From assembly GCA_017531805.1 (NCBI GenBank), contig JAFXKG010000008.1, positions 1-42,988 of the forward strand: 42,988 bases of DNA, given 5' to 3'. Below the pieces are notes generated by a model. It had not been told where the DNA came from. It was given only the letters and a program-made list of their open reading frames with translations, and searched no databases. Source of the stretch: Clostridia bacterium. GTDB lineage: Bacteria > Bacillota > Clostridia > Christensenellales > UBA1242. This document shows positions 24,190-33,397 of the stretch, piece by piece. The position numbers were made by a program, and so were the translations under genes. Every line of letters starts with the position of its first letter. The stretch's first letter is position 1.

Positions 24190-24987
24190 ATGAGTTCGTA
24201 TTTAGGACTATTTAAAATGACATTTAAAGGCGAATTGCAATATCGTGCAAAAGCCGTATCTGGTGTCATTACTCAAGTGTTTTGGGGATTGATGTACATA
24301 TACCTTTACACCGCTTTTATGGGTGGTAAAATCATTGAAGGATTTTCTATCTCTCAAATGATAAGTTATGTGTGGATTGGTCAAGCTTTCTTTGTTCTGC
24401 GCTTTGCAGATTTACCTAAAAATTGCGCCAAAGAAATTGAAAACGGCAATGTTTGTTACAAATTTGTCCGCCCTGTAAACTTGTATAATCAATGGTTTGC
24501 AGAACATTTTGGTTACAAACTTTCATCTACAATAATAAGATGTATACCACTAAGCATTGTTGCTTTCTTGTTGCCAAAAGGCATAAGATTGACACTTGCA
24601 ACAAGTTTTACATCTTTTGCCTTGTTTGTGATTGCTCTTTTACTTGGGGCTCTCATTACATCTGCGATATCTATGATTTCTGTGTTCTTGACATTTAAAA
24701 CATTGTCCGCAAAAGGCACTTTGTCTATTGTAAACACTGTTTGTGGAGTGTTAGGTGGTATGTATGTACCATTAATATTCATGCCACAAGGTGTGCAAAA
24801 TGTTCTTAACTATTTGCCTTTTAGATTTATTATGGACTTGCCAGCTAGAATTTACATTGGTAATATTCCACCGCTAGAGGCATTAAAATTTATTGCAATA
24901 GCTGTCGCTTGGCTTGTTGCGTTGATTATTATTGGCAAAATACTTATCAACAAAGCAAGCAAAAACACAGTGATACAAGGGGGTTAA
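24190..24987 (+). CDS. ABC-2 type exporter permease 1
   Basis: A 265-residue membrane protein with six hydrophobic segments, of the COG4587 type: YRAKAVSGVITQVFWGLMYIYLYTAF near the start, MISYVWIGQAFFVLRF, and YNQWFAEHFGYK. It forms the heterodimeric membrane channel with the next gene product. Its start is seven bases after the ATPase stop, with TAGGTG as ribosome binding site. Confidence 0.85.
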   Translation: MSSYLGLFKMTFKGELQYRAKAVSGVITQVFWGLMYIYLYTAFMGGKIIEGFSISQMISYVWIGQAFFVLRFADLPKNCAKEIENGNVCYKFVRPVNLYNQWFAEHFGYKLSSTIIRCIPLSIVAFLLPKGIRLTLATSFTSFALFVIALLLGALITSAISMISVFLTFKTLSAKGTLSIVNTVCGVLGGMYVPLIFMPQGVQNVLNYLPFRFIMDLPARIYIGNIPPLEALKFIAIAVAWLVALIIIGKILINKASKNTVIQGG

Positions 24988-24988
24988 G

Positions 24989-25768
24989 ATGTTATACAAC
25001 AAATATGTTAAGATGCACACAAAATCAACAATGCAATATCGCTCTAATGTAATGATGTTATCATTTTCAGCCTGTCTTATATCGATAGGTGAACTACTTT
25101 CAATTTTTGTATTATTCAAAAATTTTAAATCAGTGGGATATTGGGGATTTTATGAAACCGCACTTATGTTTGGGATAATCACCGCCGTTTATTCGCTAAC
25201 TGAGTGTTTTGCTAGAGGGTTTGATGAGTTCCCTAGCCTTATCAAAAATGGTGATTTAGATAGACTTATGGTTAGGCCTGTAAATATGGTTTATCAAATA
25301 TTTGGCTCTAAAATAGAGTTTTCTAAACTGCTTAAAGCATGTTTGGGCATTGTAGTAATGATAATTGCAATAATCAACCTAAACATTATCTGGACTTTTA
25401 CAAAAATATTAGTATTGGTTATGACTGTAATCTGCGGATGCCTTGTAATTTGGGGCGTTATGTTGGTTGGTGCAGGCATCAGCGTATTTACTATTGAAAA
25501 TTTAGAATTTATCAATATATTTACAAATGGTGCCAAAGAAATTGCATACTTTCCAATCAATATTTACAACAAATGGTTGTCTAGATTGTTTACATTTATT
25601 ATTCCTGTTGCCTGCTTTAACTATCTGCCACTTTCTTATATAATGGGTTATGGCAGTTTGCCTAGCGTAGTCTACGCCCTATCACCATTGTTTGGAGCCT
25701 TGTTCTTGATACCTTGCCTTTTATTATTTTTATGGGCATTAAAAAGATATCAAAGTTCTGGCACATAG
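24989..25768 (+). CDS. ABC-2 type exporter permease 2
   Basis: A 259-residue six-segment membrane protein, the COG3694-type partner of permease 1. Matching features are QYRSNVMMLSFSACLISIGELLSIFVLF, the arginine-rich NGDLDRLMVRPVN loop and FPINIYNKWLSRLFTFIIPVACFNYLP near the end. The ATG follows the previous stop by one base, using GGGGG inside the upstream gene's end as its site. A terminator closes the three-gene operon. Confidence 0.85.
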   Translation: MLYNKYVKMHTKSTMQYRSNVMMLSFSACLISIGELLSIFVLFKNFKSVGYWGFYETALMFGIITAVYSLTECFARGFDEFPSLIKNGDLDRLMVRPVNMVYQIFGSKIEFSKLLKACLGIVVMIIAIINLNIIWTFTKILVLVMTVICGCLVIWGVMLVGAGISVFTIENLEFINIFTNGAKEIAYFPINIYNKWLSRLFTFIIPVACFNYLPLSYIMGYGSLPSVVYALSPLFGALFLIPCLLLFLWALKRYQSSGT

Positions 25769-25800
25769 CAAAAAGACACTCTGTTACGAGTGTCTTTTTT
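25769..25800 (+). terminator. Terminator of the ABC-2 operon
   Basis: AAAAAGACACTC (25770-25781), loop TGTTAC, GAGTGTCTTTTTT. Confidence 0.9.
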
Positions 25801-25837
25801 ATATTTATTTTTTTCGATTTTAATATTTAATTTTCTA

Positions 25838-25866
25838 TTGACAAGATGCTTTTTCAATGATATCAT
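25838..25866 (+). promoter_or_regulatory. Promoter of the 220-residue protein gene
   Basis: TTGACA (25838-25843), 17-base spacer, TATCAT (25861-25866). Confidence 0.8.
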
Positions 25867-25884
25867 GAAATAAAGAAGGTAAAT

Positions 25885-26547
25885 ATGAAATATTTAAGCA
25901 AACAAAACATACAACTTAATGGCAAACTTGTTTACAATTATACTTATGATTGCACCAAAGACGCAAAAGAAAATAATTGGAAGGATTGCCCTATTGTAAG
26001 TTTGTCAACCAAAAGCGAATTAAAACATTTTAAAATCAAACTTATTAACAACAGTGTTTTAAATGTTAGCAATTTTAGCAGTTGCGAAGTACGAAAAATT
26101 ATAAAATGTTATTTTAAAGATTGTTATGCAATAATTGAACTAGACAGGCAACGCTTAGTTACCGTGGTTTATATCGCAAACAACTATAATGTACTCAATT
26201 ATTATCTTGAGAATAGAATTTTATCCCCTGAAGAAATTGACGCTCTATTGTCAAATGAAAAAATAACAGAAATCAGTGCAAAAAATATAAAAACTTTTAA
26301 TATTAGAAATGCCAGACAAAATTGCCAAAGTTTCTTTGAAAATTTGCCAACACAATGCTATTTAAGTGACGAGTATTTAAAAGAGATTGTACAAAAAATT
26401 AGAGATAAAGAAATACCTATGGTGATAGAAAATGTAGCAGACACTCAATTTGTAAACATTGACGCTTGCAGAAAATTTAATCTTAATGTTTTTAAAGAAC
26501 ATTTAAATAAAGCACGCAAAGAAAAAGTTGGTTTAAATATTAAATAA
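25885..26547 (+). CDS. Protein of unknown function (220 aa)
   Basis: Not recognised. A soluble protein without membrane segments. The N-terminal half is beta-like with scattered cysteines (CTKDAK, NWKDCPIV, SSCEVRKIIKCYFKDC). The C-terminal half is helical and charged (YLSDEYLKEIVQKIRDKEIPMVIENV), ending in a basic tail. It is a single-gene unit with its own promoter, an AAGG site and a terminator, and borders the phage-head cassette, with which it converges. It could be an ordinary host gene marking the cassette's left edge. Confidence 0.75.
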   Translation: MKYLSKQNIQLNGKLVYNYTYDCTKDAKENNWKDCPIVSLSTKSELKHFKIKLINNSVLNVSNFSSCEVRKIIKCYFKDCYAIIELDRQRLVTVVYIANNYNVLNYYLENRILSPEEIDALLSNEKITEISAKNIKTFNIRNARQNCQSFFENLPTQCYLSDEYLKEIVQKIRDKEIPMVIENVADTQFVNIDACRKFNLNVFKEHLNKARKEKVGLNIK

Positions 26548-26550
26548 AGA

Positions 26551-26578
26551 AAAAACTGTTCGTCTGAACAGTTTTTTT
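26551..26578. terminator. Bidirectional terminator at the left edge of the phage-head cassette
   Basis: AAAAACTGTTC (26551-26561), loop GTCT, GAACAGTTTTTTT. It ends both the host gene and the cassette. Confidence 0.88.
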
Positions 26579-26581
26579 GTT

Positions 26582-27127
26582 TTAATTATTTACAATATTA
26601 ATGCAATTATTTTCGTTTGTTTCTATAACTTCTATCTTTTCATCAGTTGTTATTTCTGCTTCGGTTTTTTCTGCTGTTTTGTTCAATTTTTCCAAAATTG
26701 ATTGTTGAATATTGCTGATTGTCTTCATATTTTGTTCCAAGTCCATTGTAATTTTGTCTACAAGAATTTTGAAATCATTTTTATCAGTGTCATCAATATT
26801 TTCAACTTTTTCATCAATGGGTATAATTTCTACCGCTTCTTGTGCAATTTTGGTTTCAGTTAACTCTTGTTCTGCTTCAGTTACAGTTTCTTCAACAGCG
26901 GTTTCAGAGATTACTGTAGCAACTTTTTTATCCTTGCTTTCTTCTTGCTTTAAATAGATTTTTGTAGGGTCACTGATGATACCAATAACCACTAAAAGAC
27001 CTAAGACTGCAGTAGAAATTTCATTTATGTAAGCAATGTCAAACTCTATATTAAAAGCTTGCAAAATCAACAATGCTGCACTGACTAGTGAAATCCAAAA
27101 ATTATAATTTGTAAGTCTGTTTTTCAT
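26582..27127 (-). CDS. Holin-like protein (phi LC3 type) with long acidic tail
   Basis: A 181-residue protein. Residues 1-60 match the small phi LC3-type phage holins: NYNFWISLVSAALLILQAFNIEF, a second hydrophobic segment ISTAVLGLLVVIGIISDP and the typical DPTK turn. Those holins usually end near residue 80. Here about 110 further residues follow, rich in Glu, Thr, Ile and Lys (ISETAVEETVTEAEQELTE), probably helical or disordered. Holins permeabilise the membrane for lysis, but no endolysin is encoded nearby, so another membrane role is possible. It is the last gene of the cassette, 101 bases after the gp10-like gene, with a good AAGGAG site. Confidence 0.75.
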   Translation of the reverse strand: MKNRLTNYNFWISLVSAALLILQAFNIEFDIAYINEISTAVLGLLVVIGIISDPTKIYLKQEESKDKKVATVISETAVEETVTEAEQELTETKIAQEAVEIIPIDEKVENIDDTDKNDFKILVDKITMDLEQNMKTISNIQQSILEKLNKTAEKTEAEITTDEKIEVIETNENNCINIVNN

Positions 27128-27228
27128 TTTTACTCCTTTCTATCTTTGAAAGTTGTTCAAAGACTAAATTCCTTTCTAAGAAGTAAAGATATCTATAATA
27201 AATATTAAACCTTTTAAGCATTGATAAA

Positions 27229-28656
27229 TCAATATTCATAATAATCCAAAACAACATGGTCAACTTGCGCACTGCTGTCGTTTGAAGAAATTTCTAATCG
27301 CATTTGTTTGCAATTAATTTTAAAACAAAATTCGTTTAAACCTGTTTTGTAAGTTGTAAAACTGATGCTTTTGCCATCGTAAATAAGATTAAACTTGATG
27401 TTTATATCGGCTTTTACTGTCAATTTTGTAAATAGTTTAACTTTGTAGTTATCCACCAAATCACTTGATGACCAATATTTTGGCAAAGATTCATCAAAAC
27501 TGGTTGCACCCTGTTGAATCTGACCAAGTTTTTTGTTATCCTTGGTGTTAAATGTGCAAAGCATTGTTTCAATCTTTTCTGTCTTAAGTGGCAAAAGAGA
27601 CTTAATATCAACACCCCTTACAACCTGATAAGAATAATCGTTTATATCAACAACAACAAGCGCATTGTTGATACAATCAAATTGTTCACACAAGATTTTG
27701 TTGTTGTCTTCAAAATCAAGTTTTACTGCCAAATAATATTTATCTCCAAGCGATGATGCAACTGCATTTTGATTTAAACCTGTTAACATGTCATGTATAT
27801 TAACATTTGTTTTGCTGACTTTTACACCATTAAAGGTGTGCAAACCTTCGTTTGTCATAAACATAATAATATTGCCACAAACACTAACTGTATTTGACAG
27901 AATTTTTGTATTTGACAAGTAAACCTGATTTACACTGATGTTGTTTTTAACAAAACTGATTTTTGATATTCCGTAATCTCTAAACACAAATACATCATGA
28001 TCAAAAGTAACAATTTTTCTTGCATATCCTAAGTCGTCTTCAAGTGAAATATAGCCCGAATTTTTGCTTATATTACCAATATTTTCTGCATCTAGGTCGG
28101 TAGCATACCACACCTTAAACGCAGGCTCTTGAATAGTACAAAACAAAACTCCGTCGTTCATACACATGCTTGTAATGATTGGCACATCACTCACTGTATA
28201 AGGTGAGTAACCTGTTTTCCAGATTTTCATTTGCTCTTTGCTTGCTAAGATAATAACATCTTCGTCATTTTTTTTGTAACTAAGCGTAATAGGCGCACTA
28301 TCAAACTCTAAACTATACAACCAATACAAATCCATATCCTGATCAAACATTTGATTTAAATAAACCTTTTTGTCTGACCCATAAACCAACAACTTGTGTT
28401 GTGTATTGCCTGATTTTTTGTAAAATTGTTTAAAATATGCAACACCGTCGATGCTTTCAAGATTTAATTTGTCAGTATTAAGCGGATATAGTGTCATATC
28501 ATCAACATCATATGGCAATTTTGCAACACCAACACCCATACAGTTTAGCAGTTTGTTGTCAGTTGGCAAGCAGTTATAAAATTTGTCTACCGCAACAATA
28601 TTTTGATTAGAAAAATTGTTGAACTTTTTTATTTCAACAGATTTTTTAATACTCAT
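27229..28656 (-). CDS. gp10-like tail-hub/packaged-DNA stabilisation protein
   Basis: A 475-residue beta-rich protein in the place where P22-like phages have gp10 (472 residues), the tail protein that plugs the portal after packaging. It repeats blade-like units ending in patterns such as KQFYKKSGNTQHKLLVYGSDKKVYLNQ, PIITSMCMNDGVLFCTIQEPAFKVWYATD and CGNIIMFMTNEGLHTFNG, in line with a beta-propeller. The match is by length, order and fold pattern, not by a firm motif. The start ATG (28656) overlaps the previous stop as ATGA and has GAGGAG six bases upstream; an ATG six bases earlier is too close to that site. Confidence 0.6.
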   Translation of the reverse strand: MSIKKSVEIKKFNNFSNQNIVAVDKFYNCLPTDNKLLNCMGVGVAKLPYDVDDMTLYPLNTDKLNLESIDGVAYFKQFYKKSGNTQHKLLVYGSDKKVYLNQMFDQDMDLYWLYSLEFDSAPITLSYKKNDEDVIILASKEQMKIWKTGYSPYTVSDVPIITSMCMNDGVLFCTIQEPAFKVWYATDLDAENIGNISKNSGYISLEDDLGYARKIVTFDHDVFVFRDYGISKISFVKNNISVNQVYLSNTKILSNTVSVCGNIIMFMTNEGLHTFNGVKVSKTNVNIHDMLTGLNQNAVASSLGDKYYLAVKLDFEDNNKILCEQFDCINNALVVVDINDYSYQVVRGVDIKSLLPLKTEKIETMLCTFNTKDNKKLGQIQQGATSFDESLPKYWSSSDLVDNYKVKLFTKLTVKADINIKFNLIYDGKSISFTTYKTGLNEFCFKINCKQMRLEISSNDSSAQVDHVVLDYYEY

Positions 28657-29216
28657 CCCCATCTCCTCATAGGCATTTCAAAAACTTTAAGTTGTTTAAG
28701 TCCTTCTGCTTTTTCACAATATGTTCGACGAAAGATATCATACTCTTCAAACATGCCTTTTGTTAAAGCATAAAACGAACATAATCCCATAACCAGCACA
28801 TCTGGACTAAAGGTTTGCAAAAAATCAATTTCATCAAAAAGAGATGAAATTTTTGGATATGTAGCAAATTTAATAAAATATTTACCATCTTCGGCAAAAG
28901 TTATGTTTCTGCCAACAATTTTATAATCAACAAAATTTCCATCTTTTGTTATTTCTACAATCTTTATATAATTGTTCAACTTGTTCAATGCATATCGTTT
29001 GTTTTCTGTTTGTATTTCTTCTTCCACTGTTACAGGTATATAATTTGTGCACAATTCTTGTATTGCATACTGACTTAGATTTAACAATCTTGACAATTCT
29101 TCATTAGATTGCAATGTCGTTTCTTCAGTATCTTCAGTGATATTGTTTAAAACTTCTAATTCTTGCCCCAAACCCAAAAATTCTGCACTTTGTTTTATAA
29201 TATCAATAATTTTCAT
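28653..29216 (-). CDS. Head-completion adaptor (gp4/gp6-like)
   Basis: A 187-residue mostly helical protein between capsid and tail-hub genes, the place of head-tail adaptors such as P22 gp4 (166 residues). Early helices IIKQSAEFLGL and EELSRLLNLSQYAIQELCTNY are followed by a beta insert and helices containing SPDVLVMGLCSFYALTKGMFEEYDIFRRTYCEKAEGLK, a layout typical of connector proteins that ring the portal. The ATG at 29216 overlaps the upstream stop as TGATG, and AAGGAG precedes it. Confidence 0.65.
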   Translation of the reverse strand: MKIIDIIKQSAEFLGLGQELEVLNNITEDTEETTLQSNEELSRLLNLSQYAIQELCTNYIPVTVEEEIQTENKRYALNKLNNYIKIVEITKDGNFVDYKIVGRNITFAEDGKYFIKFATYPKISSLFDEIDFLQTFSPDVLVMGLCSFYALTKGMFEEYDIFRRTYCEKAEGLKQLKVFEMPMRRWG

Positions 29217-29542
29217 CAATTCTCCTTAAGTTTATCTTCCATCAGATTATTAAAATCAGAGAGAACTTTGCGTTTGTCGTCGTTCTCTCTGATTTCATTA
29301 TCTTGCTCTATTTGGTTTAATATTTTATCAATATTTTCGCTTCTTGTTTCGACAACATATTTTAATGTCCTTTCGTCTAAAAATTCGTACGGTAAGGTCA
29401 AACAAAAAGTGTTGTCTATTTGAGATGTGTTATGAACCTCAAACTTACCTTTTGATGTATCATAAACCACATAATAATCTTTATCTATATTTTTTATTCT
29501 TTTTGAAATTTCGTATACATCATGAGTAAGTTTGATTATCAT
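29216..29542 (-). CDS. Small phage-cassette protein (108 aa), unknown function
   Basis: Not recognised. The first half looks beta-rich (IKLTHDVYEISKRIKNIDKDYYVVYDTSKGKFEVHNTS) and the second half is a charged helix (ENIDKILNQIEQDNEIRENDDKRKVLSDFNNLMEDKLKEN). Its position straight after the capsid gene, and its overlap with the adaptor gene, mark it as part of the head operon. A head-decoration or assembly role is possible but unproven. Confidence 0.7.
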   Translation of the reverse strand: MIIKLTHDVYEISKRIKNIDKDYYVVYDTSKGKFEVHNTSQIDNTFCLTLPYEFLDERTLKYVVETRSENIDKILNQIEQDNEIRENDDKRKVLSDFNNLMEDKLKEN

Positions 29543-29575
29543 AATTTCTCCTTAGTTTTTTAATTTACGCAGATT

Positions 29576-30754
29576 TTAAACTGCAAAAGGGTTTGTTACA
29601 TTTGCACTAATATTTGTAAATTTAGCTTGGCCATTTGGTTGGTCACAAATTAGGTCGGCATATTTAACCAGTGTCGCACTATATGCTGGATAACCTGCTT
29701 TTTGACGCAAGATTTTACCGCCTTCGCCTTCAATCCACTCCCAATCACAAAGTTGATGAAGAGTAAATTTGCTTGTGTCTAACATGTATAAAGTATCGTC
29801 TGGAATAAACCTATCTGACACAACAGGAATTCCGTTGAAAGTCATAGCTTTATATCCACCTTCAAGCATAGTTACATCAATGTTTCTTCTATAACAAGAA
29901 AGGTATTCTTGATATGCGCGTTTTACGCCTGATCCACAAGAGATAAAGTCAATGTTTGAACCAGTATTTTCTTCTAAAAAGTCTACTGCTGATTGCAAAA
30001 CACCATCACTGATTTCTTGAGATGCAGTGCTGATATATGGAGTAAGCCAACCATTTGTTGCTCTTGTCAAACCATAAAGAGTTGCACTGTCACCAAAGAT
30101 AGCGCCAAGACCAGTGATTTCGTTGTCTTTGCTACCTTGAACATAAAACATATCGCCAGCTTCGATTGTTGCACTTGGTGCAGATGTAAATTGGACAGTT
30201 TTGTTTACTCTGTCAACATATGCGATACGAAGACCAGCATTTTTCTTTGTTGTGCCTGCATATACATCAATAACCATACCTTCGATAAGGTTTTTTACGC
30301 TATCCATTGTTGCTACACCAGAAGCATAATTTGCAACTGTGCCTACAACACCACTTCCGTCGCCGTACAACATACGACCAAGATTAAATTTTGATGCTGA
30401 AAGCAAGCCTTCCATTTCTGCATTTAACAAATCGATAAATGCACCACTATTGTTAGAACTTGCTCTGATTGCTTTGTCACTAATTTCTATAGTGCCATAA
30501 AGGTTTTTTAAAGTTGTTTTAAATTGTACATAATTGTTTTCGTTAGCAGTTGGCAATTCGCCTGTTTCACTGCCTGCACCGATACCACCGTTAAGTCCAA
30601 CCGGTGCAACTTTGATGATTTGTTTACCATAAACATCGCTAGAAGATTGCTTAATCTTTGCAAGCAATGGGTTTGTTTTTGTATTTAATTGATTGCACGC
30701 TGCAACCAAGTATGCATCTTTTAATGCATTTTGAGCTGTTGTTAAGTCTATCAT
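29576..30754 (-). CDS. Phage major capsid protein, HK97 fold
   Basis: A 392-residue shell protein of the HK97-fold families (P22/gp5-like and related). The N terminus has a helical arm (TAQNALKDAYLVAACNQLNTKTNPLLAKIKQSS). EISDKAIRAS and the long spine helix FIDLLNAEMEGLLSASKFNLGRMLYGDGSG follow. An inserted beta domain lies near residues 160-210, and the A-domain elements ISCGSGVKRAYQEYLSCYRRN and FNGIPVVSDRFIPDDTLYMLD complete it. Nothing in it looks decayed. It is directly downstream of the scaffold gene. Confidence 0.88.
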   Translation of the reverse strand: MIDLTTAQNALKDAYLVAACNQLNTKTNPLLAKIKQSSSDVYGKQIIKVAPVGLNGGIGAGSETGELPTANENNYVQFKTTLKNLYGTIEISDKAIRASSNNSGAFIDLLNAEMEGLLSASKFNLGRMLYGDGSGVVGTVANYASGVATMDSVKNLIEGMVIDVYAGTTKKNAGLRIAYVDRVNKTVQFTSAPSATIEAGDMFYVQGSKDNEITGLGAIFGDSATLYGLTRATNGWLTPYISTASQEISDGVLQSAVDFLEENTGSNIDFISCGSGVKRAYQEYLSCYRRNIDVTMLEGGYKAMTFNGIPVVSDRFIPDDTLYMLDTSKFTLHQLCDWEWIEGEGGKILRQKAGYPAYSATLVKYADLICDQPNGQAKFTNISANVTNPFAV

Positions 30755-30771
30755 TTAGACATTTCTCCTTT

Positions 30772-31326
30772 TTATTTTTGTTTGATAATTGATTTTGCCA
30801 AACGACCTGCTTCTTGTATGGTTGTAGGTTGTTTTGGCGGAGTTAAAGCAAAGTTTGCACTTGTTTGCATTTTGATTGGAGTATTTTGAGTTACATTTGA
30901 TAAATATTCTTTTACAATTTTATCTTTGATTGTTTGATTAGAATAAATGTAGTTATTCAAAAACTCATCATCAGACACATAATCTTGTGCAGTTTTGTAA
31001 TTGTTTGATATAAGTTTTATTGCTTCTTCCTTGATGTCAACATCTTGATTGTTTGCCAAAGTTTCTTTTAGCGCGCTACTAAAAGGTTTGGCTATTTCAA
31101 ACTTTGTTACAAAATCTTCTACTTTTTTCTCTTGTTCTGCTCGCTTTTCTGCTTGTTGTTTGTATTCGTTTTGTTCTGTTTCAAGCGTTGCAAGCCTTTG
31201 ACTTTTCTTGGTAAACTCTGCTTCTAAATTTGAATAGGCCTTTAACAAACTTTCGGCATCTTTAAATTTACCAAACTCTGATGTGGAGCCTAAATCTTTT
31301 TGATTTGGTTGTTCCATATTTTCCAT
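30772..31326 (-). CDS. Phage scaffolding protein
   Basis: A 184-residue acidic helical protein directly upstream of the capsid gene, the standard place of scaffolds. Residues about 25-75 form a predicted coiled coil rich in Glu, Lys and Gln (NLEAEFTKKSQRLATLETEQNEYKQQAEKRAEQEKKVEDF). The C terminus is short and basic (ARLAKSIIKQK), as needed for capsid binding. Scaffolds direct shell assembly and then leave. The ATG is eight bases after AAGGAG. Confidence 0.8.
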   Translation of the reverse strand: MENMEQPNQKDLGSTSEFGKFKDAESLLKAYSNLEAEFTKKSQRLATLETEQNEYKQQAEKRAEQEKKVEDFVTKFEIAKPFSSALKETLANNQDVDIKEEAIKLISNNYKTAQDYVSDDEFLNNYIYSNQTIKDKIVKEYLSNVTQNTPIKMQTSANFALTPPKQPTTIQEAGRLAKSIIKQK

Positions 31327-31329
31327 AAA

Positions 31330-33192
31330 TTATTCTCCTTGTATTTGTTTGTTTATTGCAAGTTTATGTTCTTCAATATGTTTTAACAATCTTGCAATTA
31401 TTTGTTTGCTGTTAAGTTTGCGCTTGATTTCACCACCTAATATATAAGCGGTGTGCTCATCAATATGTATTTTGTGATCGTCAATAGGCAAAATTTCTAC
31501 CTTGTCCGCATTTGTTGCAGATATATTTTCTTCTTTTGCTTTTTGAATTTGCAAAGCATTAAGGTCTACAGTATTTTCCCACATACCAAAACCTAACAAA
31601 TCTAAACACTTTTTACGCATGCTGGCACTAAATTTACCATCTTGGTCAAACATTAAACCTTGCTTAATCAAATCCATAAGCATGGTACGGCGTCTTGCCA
31701 AACTTTCTGCACCATCACTAGACGCATCAAACACAACATCATCACTGCAAATTTCGTTTTGATCCCAGTAGTACATTTGCATTTCGCCACTTTCACCTGC
31801 AATTTTAAGCAATCTTGGAAGCACAGCATATTGCTTGTACAATCTTAAAATATATTTAGCCACAAGTTTAACCGCAAGTTTTGACGAATCTATTGATGTC
31901 AACAATCTTGTATCATCTTGTTCTGCCAAAAGTTGCAACGCTACACCAGACATATTAGAGTATTGTGCATAACTATCAGTCATCATGTCACTTACGCCTG
32001 ACACTGTTTTAAATTCGCTAAGCAATCTTTCTTCTTCTTTGTCAAAATCTATTGTCAATTTTGGATTTTGCATAATTTCTGGAACTTTGCTACCTTGCCT
32101 GTATACCAAAACCTTGCCTGGTGACAATCCTTCTATCTCTAAAGCGTCGGTATCAACACTGCCGTCTTCAACTGCCAAAACATTCATGACAGAACGATTA
32201 AAATATTCATGTTTTCTGTTTCTGACTGCGTTGTATGCTCTTTGCAACGGAATAAGCCTGTCAACAACACTCACACCAAAGAAACTGCCTGGCAAATAGT
32301 TAGATATTTGCTTAACAAACGGAAAAGTTCTGTTTGACAATTCATCATTTACATATGGCAACTCTCCGTCAAACAAAAGTTTGTTGCCCGCAACGATTGT
32401 CAACCTTCCGTTTGGATGTTTTTTGCTTGGTCTTTCGTATCTTTCGATTAAGATACAATGATTGTCAAGTTGTACACTTGCCATTTTGTTTATGTGAGCA
32501 TCGTATCCAAGTCCACCAAGATTGCCAGTGTGAGAGTCTAGTGTAAACGAGTTCACCTTTTCTGGTTCTACATCTACGCTCCATAACGATTTAATTTCGC
32601 CAATATCAACTGCTTTTGCATGAATTATACTTTTTAAATCTTCTAGCCTTTCACAAGCAAGATTGTCAGGGAAAATTTCAAAAGGCGACACAACTTCAAC
32701 ATTGACATCACCTTCTTTTATGTTGTTACCTAAATCGTCAACCGCAACCATTTTGCCAGAGTTTGTATCCCAAACTACTTTATAAAAAACTGTGCCACAA
32801 ATTTCGCTCCAAGTTGTTGCTGTTTTAACAATGTCCGCAAGGTTTAATCTTTCCGCCACCGAATTGATGATTTCTTTGCTTAGTTTTGCACTTTCTATAT
32901 CTGCGTCATCTGTTGATGCTGGCACAACTGTGATACTTGGTGTTTTTGATGTAACCTTAGAAATACGAGTTTCTACAATTGGTGCTATGTGGTTAAACAC
33001 TTCTTTTTCTTGCCAAAAATATTGTTTTTCGTCTTGATTGATTGCACCATTGCGTGCTATGTAACTATATTGATTGCCAAGCAAAAAGTTGATGTTTAGT
33101 TGCCACTGAGCTTCTAAACTTCTTCTTGCCTCCCTACGCGCATTAAAATCAAACAATACTTCTTCAACGATTTTTTGATGAGATTTATTCAT
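31330..33192 (-). CDS. Phage portal protein, P22/T7-like
   Basis: A 620-residue portal protein, the dodecameric ring through which DNA enters the head. It fits the large podovirus-type portals: the N terminus NARREARRSLEAQWQLNINFLLGNQY, EVVSPFEIFPDNLA in the wing, the NYLPGSFFGVSVVDRLIPLQRAYNAVRNRKHEYFNRSVM block near the middle, and the GVSDMMTDSYAQYSNMSGVALQLLAEQ stem-crown stretch. A long helical C-terminal part follows. It overlaps the preceding small gene by eight bases. No frameshift or stop interrupts it. Confidence 0.88.
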   Translation of the reverse strand: MNKSHQKIVEEVLFDFNARREARRSLEAQWQLNINFLLGNQYSYIARNGAINQDEKQYFWQEKEVFNHIAPIVETRISKVTSKTPSITVVPASTDDADIESAKLSKEIINSVAERLNLADIVKTATTWSEICGTVFYKVVWDTNSGKMVAVDDLGNNIKEGDVNVEVVSPFEIFPDNLACERLEDLKSIIHAKAVDIGEIKSLWSVDVEPEKVNSFTLDSHTGNLGGLGYDAHINKMASVQLDNHCILIERYERPSKKHPNGRLTIVAGNKLLFDGELPYVNDELSNRTFPFVKQISNYLPGSFFGVSVVDRLIPLQRAYNAVRNRKHEYFNRSVMNVLAVEDGSVDTDALEIEGLSPGKVLVYRQGSKVPEIMQNPKLTIDFDKEEERLLSEFKTVSGVSDMMTDSYAQYSNMSGVALQLLAEQDDTRLLTSIDSSKLAVKLVAKYILRLYKQYAVLPRLLKIAGESGEMQMYYWDQNEICSDDVVFDASSDGAESLARRRTMLMDLIKQGLMFDQDGKFSASMRKKCLDLLGFGMWENTVDLNALQIQKAKEENISATNADKVEILPIDDHKIHIDEHTAYILGGEIKRKLNSKQIIARLLKHIEEHKLAINKQIQGE

Positions 33193-33397
33193 CCTTTCCT
33201 CCCTTTTTGTAAATTGGTTTTATGTTTTTTGGCTTTATGTATCTGCCAATTTCACCGTAAAGTTCATTTAAGCATTTTTCACATAAATAAACACTTCCGT
33301 CAAAAACAAACTTTTTGTTAACAATCTGATAATTGCAAGCATTATTGCAACCACTTGCATCACATTTAACTTTTGGTTTTGCTGTTTCTACTATCAA
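33185..33397 (-). CDS. Small zinc-binding phage-cassette protein (70 aa)
   Basis: The start is TTG at 33397, with GGAG seven bases upstream. The product has a likely zinc site built from C-x4-C-x3-C (CDASGCNNAC) and a later CEKC, followed by a basic tail (PKNIKPIYKKGGKDE). It overlaps the gene before it by 32 bases and the portal gene after it by 8 bases, a very tight packing. Such small zinc proteins are common near portal genes of prophages; the role is unknown. Confidence 0.7.
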   Translation of the reverse strand: MIVETAKPKVKCDASGCNNACNYQIVNKKFVFDGSVYLCEKCLNELYGEIGRYIKPKNIKPIYKKGGKDE

